From contig MNCI01004579.1 in assembly GCA_015680685.1 (NCBI GenBank), positions 90,685-154,684 on the forward strand: a stretch of DNA of 64,000 nt, read 5' to 3'. Source of the DNA: Gnetum montanum. Its lineage: Eukaryota; Streptophyta; Gnetopsida; Gnetales; Gnetaceae. Positions 42,701 through 53,991 of this stretch are shown here, piece by piece. The position numbers and the translations under genes are program-made. Below the pieces are notes generated by a model. That model was given only the letters and a program-made list of their open reading frames with translations, was not told the DNA's origin and did no database searches. How positions within the stretch are numbered: position 1 is the first letter of the stretch; every line of letters begins with the position of its first letter.

Positions 42701-44678
42701 TTCAACTTAGTTGTAGGGGAGATGGCCATCCATGCTAACTATATAAGAAACTTCTTAGTTTTTCAACATTTTGTTTTACATGTTTTTGTTTTACACCTTG
42801 TTACTTTTACAACTTTTTGTTTTACACATTCTTTAGCTTACACCTCTTTGTTTTTACATTATTAAATTTTCAAAATTTATGTTTTACAAGATCGTTAGTA
42901 CTTTTTATTTTTCTTAAATATTTTATAATTTCTTGTATATTTTCTTTTATTTTGGATGTGATTGTCATATTGTATTTTTATAATAATAACATGCCTTATT
43001 GCCAACTGGGTACAATGTGGTTTGTTTGATGTGAGCATGTGCTATCTAGTCATTTAATTATTAGCGTTTGGATTCTAGCTTTAAAATAATCACTAATAAC
43101 TAGGACATGGTTTCTTTTTCATGAAAGAGGTAGTGAGTCCACAACATCCACCCATCCACAAACTCTATAGTTTTCCTTGTTCTAGAAGTGTGGGGTCCCA
43201 CTTTCATTGATAAAACTTTAACGAACTTGTTACTTTGGTAGTTTTTAGATTTGGAAAGGATTCAAAAGTTTGAACAAGATGTGACTTCAAGGGGACTTAG
43301 TACTCTTTCTACTTTTCTACTTACTTGGATGCATGTGTGTTTCCATGGATTTCTTATTGTTCCATATTGACCAATAACAAGAAGTTGAATAAGTCTTTGT
43401 ATGGTGTGGTTCTCATTCAAAAAANTCAAAGCACACCCCTTAGACAAAATAAACAAGCTACAAGAATTGGTCATAAGACTAGAAAGACATGTTACCCATG
43501 CCTAAAAGTCCCCTCTAATTAAGACCCTTTCTCAGTTCTACTTCTCTTTTCTTATTCAATAAGGAATAGTGGTTGTTTTGTGTGAGCACTTTTGTGTCTC
43601 AAGGGTGGACTAGTCTTAGATTGGTGATGCAAAGTTGCTGAATGTGGTTGGTTTTGGTGTGGATTAAGGATGGATTTTATTAGGTCATTTCATTACAAAA
43701 TTTACAAGGGACTTCATGTGACCTTAATTGGGAACTCCATTTCACACTCTCTCTCTTCCATCTATTCTTTCCATGTCTCACCTCACTACTAATTTCATGT
43801 TCTTGTTCAATGTCTTGGCTTGATGTGTCAAAATTATTAGGTAGTTTCTTTCAGGGTTTTTGTACTTAACTTTCTGTAACCATTAATCAACCATGGGGCA
43901 CATGGAATCCTTGGTTTGAAGTTATGTAAGGGTAATAAAGGGAATGTGCCTACTTTGGGAAGGACCCACTTGGATACCTTTTGGTTGGGTTAGTTAAGTT
44001 CTTTATCCTTAAACATCCTCGTAATCAAATCCTTTTTGTGTGCCCCATGAATGACATCCAATTGTGCACATCTTTACAACATTATTTAGTGAAATTCTCT
44101 CTTTATTACTGTGAATTTTTAAACCCTCTTCAAGCATTTCATCATGTTTGGACTTTTTAGAAATTAATAACAGACTACTTATCCATTTCATCCTATTTTT
44201 TAGCCTTCCCAGTAACACTATGAATGAAATCAGTCTGCCATAATCACAACCTAGCCAAGTGTAACCATCAATGAGACAAGGTACTTAAAAGCTATATGTT
44301 ACACATTACACACTAATCTGTAACTTTGTTGTGATTGTAGTGGGAAGCATGGATTGGAAGCAAGACTATCTTCATTAGGGAAGATGCAGTGATATTATGC
44401 GATGAGGACCATTCATTATCATTGGATCTTCTTCCTTTCTCTTTAGCTGTCTAAGGAGTTGGATGTTAGTTTTGTCTAGGGTGTTCAATTCAATTGTCAT
44501 GAACACCCAATTTTTTCAAAGATTGTAAATTTGTACACTTGGACACTTAGAGTCTGTCTATTTTGTCTAAGTTAGTTTACATGTTAGTCAATAATCCCAT
44601 ACCTTCCCAATATTTTGTAAGGAACTTGTTCATCCTCTTGTTCACTCAAGGATAGTTTTTAATTCAGTTTTGGAGGTA
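42701..44678 (+). other. Element 4 long 3' region
   Basis: Starts with the shared block CTCCTCATTTCAACTTAGTTG, followed by a T-rich tract rich in TTTTGTTTTACAC units (42760-42960). A single N lies in an A run at 43425. It ends with the shared block AATAATCCCATACCTTCCCA and the purine stretch TTTGGAGGTA at the LTR. I see no sense-strand protein. The opposite strand has the relic at 43860-44220. Confidence 0.7.
43860..44220 (-). pseudogene. Antisense extra ORF relic in the 3' region of element 4
   Basis: The minus strand at 44009-44218 is open for 69 codons (from MLLGRLKNRMKW to QKGFDYEDV). After a shift at about 44000 the next frame reads YPSGSFPK-x-AHSLYYPY, matching SGSSPK-x-AHVFYAL of the antisense frame in element 3. 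DNA similarity between the two elements also covers GTGGGTCCTTCCCAAAGTAG. This is the most degraded of the three copies. Function unknown. Confidence 0.45.
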
Positions 44679-45632
44679 TCATGAATCATATTTTACAGGG
44701 CTTCAATATCAGATATTTGATATCAGAGTGATGTTGGGTATCTGATATTGGGCACCAAGATGCAATGTTGGATATCTAATATCACAAGGTATGTGCTAGC
44801 CTATAAATATAGTGCTTGGGCACATGATTTCCATATATTTTTTGTCATAGCATAGTAAAGATCTTATAGTTTCTTTTCTCTAGCATTATAATATTCTCCA
44901 AAGTGCCCACAGTAGGAGTCATTGAGTGTATGGATCTTTATTCGAGCATTGTTGTACCTAAGCACAGTAGTGTGTGTGGCAATAAAAATGAGCTTTTTGA
45001 TTAAACCTTGTAGCACCTTGGCTAGCTTAAATATTTTATTCATGTAATTAATGTGTTATGCAATTTCATTTAATACTGCTAAGTAATTAAGCTAAAGTAA
45101 GATAGTTCAATTAAATAGAATTAATTAAGCACATAAGTACGACCACTTCGAGCATGCATATGACTCTTGGTAATCCTAGAAACACTTAATGTTTAGTAAC
45201 CCACTAGTGTTATACATGTTTAGAATGTGCATGGAAAGTAGGACCACATGCTTATGTTAGGATAGTTAGTTATTGATCAGTAATTAGATTAATTAAAGTT
45301 GTTCATAAATTAAGTTCCAAATTCTTGTTAATTGTAGACAAATAAAATATAAAATAATAAAAATCATGTGNCTGTTCATAAATTAAGTTCCAACTTCTTG
45401 TTAATTGTAGAAAAATAAAATATAAAATAATAAAAATCATGTGCCTTAATTATACTTAATCATAAAATTAAGCTCCATAAGTGTAATTGAGAAGACAATG
45501 ATTGTCATGATTAGATTTCATGTCTTGGAGCTAGTGTACTTAGGAACTTAAGGTCTAAGGACTTCAACTGGATCGCATGTGAATGTTTATGATTCGTATA
45601 GTTGGGTGTAGGGGGTGCCTCGCCAGTCATCA
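44679..45632 (+). repeat. Element 4, 3' LTR, with N-marked duplication
   Basis: Begins TCATGAATCATATTTTACAG, ends CCAGTCATCA; TATAAATA at 44802-44809. It is longer than its partner mainly because 45301-45370 is repeated at 45374-45443 across an ambiguous base at 45371. Confidence 0.92.
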
Positions 45633-46152
45633 ACTACCATGATTCAAATAGTAGAAAAAGAAATTAATGTTTCTAGAGGACTTGATAATAACAAAAGAAG
45701 AAATAACAACCTACTTTTCATGGCCAATAATGTGTTACAAAATTTACTCATACATATAGAAATATGCTAGAAAAAATTGAGATAAAAGTGTGAGTAACAA
45801 ATTTTATTCATGCTTAACATCTATCATTAAACCAATGTGAATACCACCTTAATGATAGCAAATAAACATGGTGGAAGATCGTCATACCTCAATCACCAAG
45901 TCTCTAGTTGTGGAAGAGCTACAAGGTTGAGCATGCTCAGTCCTTGCTTATATGGATTAGTGACAACAATTTCATGAGTTTTGATTTTTGATTCACCATG
46001 GCCTTTGTCACATCCTTGGTTCTTATACATCATGGATAGCAACTTAGTAGCTACACCACTCACCCTAGATGGTTTGCTAGGTTGCATAGTGTGAAAAGAA
46101 AATGCACATATCATATGTAAAATCAAATAAGGACTATGCTATTTTTTCATCA

Positions 46153-46190
<38 letters not shown>

Positions 46191-46423
46191 ATCATCCTCT
46201 GCATTTACATTATTTTTAATTCTCACTAACCTACTTTTTCTATTACTAACTAGCATCAATATTTTTATTGACATAGTAATGCTTTTGCTTTTAAAATAAA
46301 TAATTTATTATTTGTCACTAATGCCTACAACTCTTTCTTGCTATCATGCTAACATATGATGTAAATAAAATAATTAAATTGATGTAATAATAATTAGGGC
46401 TCATCCCACATGAACCCTTAACC
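45633..46423. other. Unassigned AT-rich stretch right of element 4
   Basis: Presumably the original flank or the 5' end of the LINE split by element 4. The minus strand is open at 45893-46126 (77 codons, Ser/Lys/Leu-rich), but I recognise no family and codon choice gives no support. It contains an AT microsatellite at 46155-46185. Confidence 0.4.
46155..46185. repeat. (AT)n microsatellite
   Basis: Uninterrupted alternating AT for about 31 bases, followed by GAATG. Confidence 0.95.
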
Positions 46424-46441
46424 AAAAGCAATGTGATCCTT
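46424..46441. repeat. LINE-2 target-site duplication, left copy
   Basis: AAAAGCAATGTGATCCTT, identical to 47816-47833. Confidence 0.93.
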
Positions 46442-47815
46442 GGATCTTTTCCCCCCTCACTATCATTCTTCTAGGTTCTCATGTTTTCAAAAGCATCTGG
46501 AGGGCTTGGAAAATTCTACACAGTTACATTGACTGGACTAATGTTAAGATCAACCCTACTATCCTCTCTAGATTGTGTCCGTGGTGGCTACCTCTGTCGC
46601 CCGCTCCCCTTGCCATCACAATGGCTAAGGTGGCTACCTCATGGTACCGAAAAGGTGTCATCTCCTTGACTTGTCTTAGGTTGGCTAGCCATTGGATTTC
46701 GGAGGTCAAGTTTAGCAATTTGTATGGGGAGTCGGATGCAATGAATCATTTCCTAGTCCAGATTTACTCCTTTCTCCACAATCATTGGCACATTAATGTT
46801 ACAGTGCAAAGCCCTTTTCAAGGCCTTCAATGGCTTAATGGGGTTAAACTCTTACCCTACCGACCATCTATCCCCTTCCATCTTATGCATGATCCATCCA
46901 AGGTCATTCAACGCTACAATAAGTATTGGCACAAACAAGAGTTAGTATCATTTTGGATCCCTATCTTCCAAAATAGTTGGAAGCTTCCGACCCTCCCCAA
47001 AATTAAACAGTTCCTCTGGTGTCCTCCACTATGGTCTACCTATTGGTAAACGGTTAGAATATCTAGGAATTCCCAATCCCAATTGCCCTCTTTATGGTGG
47101 ACAAGATGAAATTTTCCATGTGTTTTGGCTTTGTCCCTTTGCTCAGCAGGTGTGGAAGTGGGCTTCCATAGTTTTTCCTTCATACGCGCTATCTCAAGAG
47201 GATGTCATATTCAGCTTTTTAAACATTACTTATGCTAATCTCAAGTTTCTATGGAAATTTATTAGGCCTACTATTTTATATTATATTTGGAAGCGAAGAT
47301 GCAATGTTATATTTCAAGGATTGATTATTCTAATAAATGTTTGCTCACCAGGTTGGAGAAGCTGCAGATCTTTCACCTCATTCATTTCCAACTCACATAT
47401 CAAGCATCCAAGTTCAATCTGGATAGACATCAGTTGGTTCATCTCTTGCAGCTATGGGAAAGACTTGTGCATTCTAGTAACACTCATCATCAGTAATCTC
47501 TGCTAGGAATCTTTCCATTTCTGTTGTGAGGAGTCACCATTGGAACTCTCTCTATTCTTAATTGAGAGCTTTTTTATTCCTTATCTAATTCTTTGTCCTT
47601 CTATCTTGTAACGAGTCAGCATGGGTGGTCGTTTGGTGGTGCCCCAATTTGGGCTTCCTCCCTTAACACTTGTTTGTTTATAAGGCAGGTCCTAAGTTTC
47701 TTGCATAGTGCTCTCAGCTTCCCCCTTCCCCTTAACCCTATGACTTGTTCAGGTTACTGTAATTGATACACTGTTAATATCAATAGAACTTATTTTCGGG
47801 GTCTGACATCCCCCA
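46442..47815 (+). mobile_element. 5'-truncated L1-type LINE (LINE-2)
   Basis: The 18-bp sequence AAAAGCAATGTGATCCTT occurs on both sides (46424-46441, 47816-47833), a perfect target-site duplication. Inside, 46573-47049 reads SWYRKGVISLTCLRLASHWI, FLHNHWHINVTVQSPFQGLQ and WKLPTLPKIKQFLW; after a shift near 47025 it gives LPIGKRLEYLGIPNPNCPL, GGQDEIFHVFWLCPFAQQVW and KFIRPTILYYIWKRR. This is the zinc-binding C-terminal domain of LINE ORF2 (zf-RVT); its second Cys in CPLxGG is Tyr. Only this last part of the element was copied. The 3' end has no A tail. Confidence 0.9.
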
Positions 47816-47833
47816 AAAAGCAATGTGATCCTT
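47816..47833. repeat. LINE-2 target-site duplication, right copy
   Basis: AAAAGCAATGTGATCCTT, identical to 46424-46441. Confidence 0.93.
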
Positions 47834-49880
47834 CTCTTCTTTTCTCTTAAAAGAATAAAATAATGTTTAGTTGATGGTGGGACCTTTATCCTTTTTCTTT
47901 TTTTCTTTTTTATTTTACTTAACCCCCCACTCCATTCTATGATTGCTATGTGCATCTACTTTCTTTTTGGTAATAATAATAGTAATATTTAAACTTTCTT
48001 TATTATTATTTTATCCATTTCTTCTTATTACTATTATTTTATACATACACACACATACAACTCATTCTTAACCCAGCTTATGTTCTTGGCTACTCATCTT
48101 CCTAAGCATGACCTTTATCCATTATTATTTGAACATAAGCTAGCCAAATGTAATGACTATAATCATCTTAATAAGTTAGCATCCTAATCATTAAAGCCAA
48201 CAAGCAAGACCCAACTTCTAACACATAACTAACATGTGAAAACCCATACATCATAAGGTCATACCAAGTATACATTATTACCATACCATTATGACGACCT
48301 CTTACATAAACATACTAGTAAGAAACATAATGCATCATATAAATTTCATATAAAGAGTCAAAGTAACATTCACATGTTAATCCAAATGTTTGATCTATCC
48401 CTTACACCTCATGGCACTTAGCTAACACATCCTAAGAGTTCAACTTTCATAATAATTATTAATAATATAATTTCAAGAGCATAGGTTTACTCATTATTCT
48501 AACATTAATCATTATTAATTATATCTAGGGCATTATATTCATTCATAGTATTAAATCATTGACATTAAAATAATTAGACATTGAAATAGTTAAACATTTA
48601 AACATATAAAACACTATACTTACATAGCAACATCACAAGATCTAAGGTTTGATTCATCATCAAAGTAAACATAGGATTACATACCAAGGTCTATTGGGTT
48701 GGGCTATTACATCTAGGATATGGGATTCTTGTGGTCAAATAAAAAAACCACCCCCTTTCCCCCATGTTATTCATTGATACATGAAGTGTGGATTTCAAAT
48801 TCTTTGATCACAATTTTTTCCAGTACCTCTAAATAGAGGGCCTTCAAATATGTGCTCTTTATGAATCTTGGTTTGGGTGGATAAAGAAAGTTGTGAGTAG
48901 ACTAATCTATGTTCTTGATTGTGTTTGTATGTATGTTTGTTTGTGTATACATGTATTTATTTTAGTTGCATTTTGAATTTCTTGTATACGTCACTCTTGA
49001 TTTAGCTCTCCCTTACTACCACATGTTTTCATGACTTTCATAACTTGGATGTGACTCCATGTGACTGTTTAGTTCATTATGAGGTTAGCCTTTGTTAGAG
49101 CATTTTACAATATCATGTGTTTCTTGCTAGACCAATTCTTAATACTATCTTATCTTTAATGCACTCTTATGCTTTGAGTTTGGCTATCCTTAATGTTGAT
49201 CCTATTATTTTATCATTTCTTCTTAGAATAGTATGTGATTACCCTTGGGCTTTATGGTTTTACCTCTTCATATTATAATATTTATCTTAGGAAATTATAT
49301 TTTTAAATTGGTTCTTATAGAATCTTAGTGAGATAAGCCATTCTTATTTTTGATCTATTTTAGGATCTTGTCTCTTTTGATGAGTGCTTAGTTTTAGAGG
49401 TCATATGTCCTTGGTGGTATATTTGGATATGTATGCTTTGAGATTTTTCCCTCTTGTTATTGAGGCCTATTATTATCTATCTCAGTCTACTCTTTTCTAA
49501 TTCAAGATAAGATTGTGAATTCTTTCTCTACATCTTCTTATGATATTATGAGACCTATTATCTTGATGAGGTTGGATGTTTGGAGTTGAATATCCTTAAT
49601 AACTATGATTGTCTAGAACTTTGAAAGTGTTTCAATTCCTTGTCACTAGTATGTTGGATGATTACTTACATGGGTACATCCTAGTTACTCGTGCATATTT
49701 TTTTATGGATGATATTTATGGATGTGAGTTATTTTTTACTCTTTTTAGCATTTACAAATTTTTATATTTCTCTAGTTTTTGTGTATGCTTGCTAGATGCA
49801 TTGTTTGGCTTATATGTGTTAGATTGAAGGATGATTATTTTGGAGTAGTTTTTACTAAATATATTAAAATTATTTATTTT
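47834..49880. other. Gene-free AT-rich stretch
   Basis: T-rich and ATT-microsatellite-like sequence (47880-48050), then low-complexity AT-rich DNA. A 72-codon open stretch at 49609-49827 on the plus strand is rich in Phe, Leu and Tyr with no recognisable motif. I see no gene, LTR pair or RNA. Confidence 0.6.
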
Positions 49881-49884
49881 TTGG

Positions 49885-50350
49885 ATTATGAGTCAACCAT
49901 GACTTGACTATGAGTCATGGTTTAGAATGTCATAAGTTGTGGGATTACAACATGAGTCATGGTGATGACGGAAACAAAGATAAATAATTTTTGAGGATGT
50001 CACGACCTTACAAAAATCATGATCACTATTTCATAACTTTACCATAGGTCATGGTAAATTTGACTTATACACATGTTTACCACAAGTGAACTACGAGTTG
50101 TAGTCACTGTATCATGAGAATATCATGAGTCATGATGAATTTCTCTTATCTAAATTTTGAATCACTAGATGACCACAGGTCATAGTTGACACTCTTGATT
50201 AACCACCAGATAACCACAAGTCATGGTTGATAACCACAAGTTGACCATGAGTTGTGGTGCTTACCACAAGTGAATCACATGTCATGGTTTGGAAGAAAAT
50301 GATATTTGGACTATCACAAATCATCGTGAACTCATGGTCTAAAATCTAAA
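49885..50350. repeat. Cluster of degenerate TGAGTCAT / ACCACAAG motifs
   Basis: Over about 460 bases the motifs ATGAGTCATGGT, ACCACAAGT and CATGGTTGA recur in both orientations at irregular spacing, with matching inverted forms such as CAACCATGACTTGAC. Not a regular tandem array. It could be decayed satellite DNA or a cluster of bZIP-like sites. Confidence 0.5.
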
Positions 50351-51074
50351 ATAGCACAACTAGATCAAAAGTCATGGTGAAACTAATTTTTGAGGATATC
50401 TTAAGATTTACAAGTTAAAATTTGATGAACTTTATATGTATAGATTTGCCTTGAGATGTTGTTCTACTTTGTACATTGAGATTTGTTGAAAGAGATCTTG
50501 ATTAATCATAGAAGATGATGAACTTGGTAATGACTACTCAACTTCTATCCTAGAGAAGATAGCTTGAGATTTTATGGAAAACTATTATAAAGGATGATGG
50601 AATAAGAAATTGTAGCAATTTCTACACAAATTGGAGATAATATGAAGGTGAGAAAGATGTAGAGATTTATGTGGAATAATGAATTTAAGAAAAAATAATG
50701 AGAATTAATGAACATTAATGGAATGTAAAAAGTTGTGGAAGAAATGGATAAATGTTGGAGATTAGAAGAAAAAATTCATATAGCTACTTTATTGCCTTGG
50801 AAACCAAACTATTACATGATCATATGGCCCTTGAATTTATATAGAAATAATGGGATCATGCTAGGCATCATTAAAAAAAAATTCATCAGAGATGACACAA
50901 AGAAAATAGCTTAAAAAGTTGATGGATTAACATTAAGGAATAGTACATCTACCCATTAAGTCATAAAATAATAAAATAAAGATAAATTATTCTATTTTAT
51001 CTTCTTCTAAAGTGATGCTCAAGTTCCCCTTTGAATTTTTATAACTTCTTTCATCATACTATTGTTAATAGTTC
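50351..51074. other. AT-rich stretch next to Copia-2, possibly its 3' LTR
   Basis: On the minus strand the purine motif AAAGGAGGAAC at 51075-51085 precedes TATTAACAATAG, as a polypurine tract precedes an LTR. So the bases to its left may be the 3' LTR of Copia-2. I found no matching second LTR at 54800-56366, so the call is open. Confidence 0.35.
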
Positions 51075-51179
51075 CTCCTTTAGGATGAGATGTAAGTGCT
51101 AATTATTATCTTCTAATCTTTAAAACTTTGGTGAATTTATGGAGATGTTTGATCCTATATGAAAGAAGATATTTTGTTA

Positions 51180-52569
51180 GCATATCTACAAGCTAATATT
51201 CAGAACTCCAATGAATATGTTGAGATGTTTTGTCCTATATGAAAGAAGAGATATTGTTATCATATATGCAAGTTGATCATTTGTGTCAACATGAATAGGT
51301 TTTACATTTCCCTTCTTTACTTCTTGCTTTATGAAATTAATATTTTATGTCTATATGGTTTTATTTTTTTTGTGATGCACTTGCTCATTGAACAATTGGA
51401 TGGTTGCTGTGTTGTCAAAAAATAATTTGATTGGTAGGTCAACTTAGAATGCTAGGTTTGTCATGCATTTCTTAAGCCAAAGTATGTGCTAGATGTAGTC
51501 AGCCATAGTTATGAATTAAATTTCATAAGTTGTGAGGATAATAGAAGTTTTTTTTAAATTTTAAATAGATTATATTAGCTTCATAAAATATTTTTATTTC
51601 TAATGTTGATTTTGAATCACTCTAATCTCATCTACAATCAACATTCGAATAAGCACAAAAGTATTGATTTCCCTTGGTGTAGACGATTTCATAATCTATT
51701 GTACCTTTGACATATTTTAGAACATGCATGAGAGCATTTTGATGAATTTTCCTTGATTCTTAAATAAATTTTTATAGATAAGAGGTTGCAAATTAAATAT
51801 TTGCTCTTGTATGACAAATGAATATAAGGGCTCTGATTATGCTCCTATGTTAGATTGCATCCATAAGAGTTGTATTGTTATTATGTTCTAGTTTCAATTA
51901 TAAGGTAGTAGAGACATGGTGGCTTTTTCTTTGCTGATTTTGTACTTGTGCAAGATGGAGGAAGCATATTTGGTTTGATGGAGTTTAATTTCTTCCTTGT
52001 TTGGATCAACTTGTATTTCAAGCAAGTACTTTAGTTCTCCTAAGTCTTTTATTTTAAATTCACTCTTCATGTCAAGTTTGAATTCTTCTATTAGCTTATT
52101 GTTTGTGGTTGTGAATACAGGATCATCCACATAAAGTGAGATAATGACAAAGTATTTATTTTCATGCTTTAAACATGTAAGATGAATATCCTTTTTCCAA
52201 CAAGTAGTTATTGATTCTATGAAACAATGTCCTTAGAGTTTGCTTTAGTCCATGTAAGGATTTATTTAATTTGCATACTCAGTCTTCTTTTCCTTTGATA
52301 ACATTAGCTTTAAGTTGGTAGAAATAGAATTTTTCATTAATATTTGCATTTAGAAATGCTAAGTTTACATCAATTTTGTGAATTTTGAGATCATGATGGA
52401 TGACAATTGAAAGGATGAGTTTGATAGTTTCAAAATTTGCTACTAGGGAAAATATCTCTTTATAGTTAATGTGTTTCTTTTGGAGTGATGGTACTGTGCT
52501 TGTTTCTCAAGTGAAAGAATTGGATTTAAGGCTGGGCATAGCCAATCAAAGAGGTTAGACTTTCATGCA
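51180..52569 (-). pseudogene. Copia-2 reverse transcriptase and RNase H remnant
   Basis: LQKKHINYKEIFSLVANFET, KIHKIDVNLAFLNANINEKF and VCKLNKSLHGLKQTLRTLFH lie at 52220-52500; at 51894-52140 follow YVDDPVFTTTNNKLIEEFKL, IKDLGELKYLLEIQVD and HQTKYASSILHKY. The catalytic box is YVDDP instead of YVDDL. RNase H near 51240-51450 reads LPIKLFFDNTATIQLFNEQV and VKPIHVDTNDQLAYMIT. A 67-bp stretch at 51140-51206 is repeated in tandem at its end. Confidence 0.82.
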
Positions 52570-53991
52570 TCTACTAATTCTTCTGGGACCCTACTTAGAA
52601 GGGTGAGCACTGTGGCTCTGGGTGATGTTTCCTTTTTTTAGTCAATGTATTTATTTTGTTTAAAGCCTCTAGCCACATGTATTTGCATTTGATTATGTAT
52701 TCTCTTTCATTAAATTTGATTTTTATACAACCATTAAGCAATCACCTTATTTCCTTTTGGTTTATCTACTAATTTTCAAGTTTTCTTTTTCATGATATTG
52801 TCATATTCATTGTCTATGGCTTCTCTTCATTTTTTTGATTTTTAGAGCTTTTTCTGCATTTTTAGGTTCTTGTGTGCATGCTAAGTATGTCATATTGGTG
52901 ATGGCTCTTAATCTTATCATCCTTATCTTAAAATTTGTGTCTAGTGTTTAAGTTTGAGGGTGATGCCTTCGTATTCAAGATTTTAAACTAATTTGAGTGT
53001 CTTTTCTTTGATCAATTTATTGGAAATTATTTGTATCAAATTAGTCTTTTAGAAAAACTACATCTCTTGATATGTATCATTTATGATCTATTGGATCATG
53101 ACAGCTATAAGCTGAGTTCTTGGAGTGATATCCAAGAAAGATGAACTTTCTTCCTTTTCATATAGGTTGTTTAGGAGTGGTTTTCATTTCATGATATAAT
53201 AGTGATAACCAAATGTCTTCATTTGAGTGATGGAAATTTTATTATAAAATAATTCATATGGTGATTTGTCTTTGTTTCTGCTACTAATAAGTCTATTCAT
53301 GATGTATGTAGCCATGGTTATGGTTATGCTCTAATATCCATTTGGTAGATTTGCATTTTTAAGAAGACATTTCATCATGTCTTGGAGACTTATATTTTTA
53401 ATTTCAATTATATTATTGGAATGAGGGCTATAGCCATAAGTGGACTAATGAAATATACCTTGTTTATTACAAAAATATCTAAGATTATTATTTATGAACT
53501 TTCTTTTCATGTCTATTATTATGGCCTTGATTGGATGTTTCATGATGTTTTTCATAAGCTTGTAGTATTCTAGAAATTTCTTGAATGCATTACTTTTCAT
53601 TTTTAAGTAGTAAGTCTAGATGTATCTTGTGTAATCATCCACAATTACTATGGAGTAGCTAGCCACTCCAATAAAGATTGTAGAGATAGGAACTACTAGA
53701 TTGAGATGGATGAGCTTAAGAGATACTTTATTTCTTTCTATTAGTGTTGTGTGAGGAGAGTTAGTTTTTTTTTCTTATATGAAAATTTCATACTTGTCTC
53801 TAGCAATGTCTTTGATGGTTAAATCAACTACCTTTTTTTTTGATCTTGTCTTTTTTATGTCATCACTTGGCTTCATCTTGTAGACTTGAAGCTATTGTGT
53901 GCTTTGCTTTTTAACTTTCTTCAATATTTGAAGTTGCTTCTTTGCTATTTATTTTAGGAATATTGGACTCCATGTTGATGATGGATTTTCA
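52570..53991 (-). pseudogene. Copia-2 integrase remnant
   Basis: At 53580-53700 the minus strand reads FIGVASYSIVIVDDYTRYI, then YYLKMKSNAFKKFLEYYKLM, the first half of the core with its Asp. IIIDMKRKFINNNL at about 53480 corresponds to the RSDNGGEF box, changed beyond function. Later blocks (TMAITMATYIMNRLISSRN-like near 53290, FGYHYYIMK near 53190) follow in broken frames. Confidence 0.7.

Larger units (their letters stand above)
35514..45632 (+). mobile_element. Element 4: Athila-like LTR retrotransposon with gag and pol
   Basis: LTRs at 35514-36319 and 44679-45632 enclose primer site, gag, protease, reverse transcriptase, RNase H, integrase and a 2-kb 3' region. The 5-mers outside are ATTAT (left) and ACTAC (right), explained by two C-to-T changes in one target duplication. 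The polyprotein is long but carries dozens of stops; the integrase has lost its second Asp (ISNNGTHF) and its Glu (QAKVTNRE). It interrupts the LINE upstream of ORF1. It is older than element 5 judging by decay. Confidence 0.92.

Noticed and set aside
42817-43029. 70-codon frame rich in Phe and Leu
   Set aside because: Arises from the T-rich TTTTGTTTTACAC tract.
46141-46200. AT run considered as a promoter or an origin
   Set aside because: A plain dinucleotide microsatellite with no supporting context.
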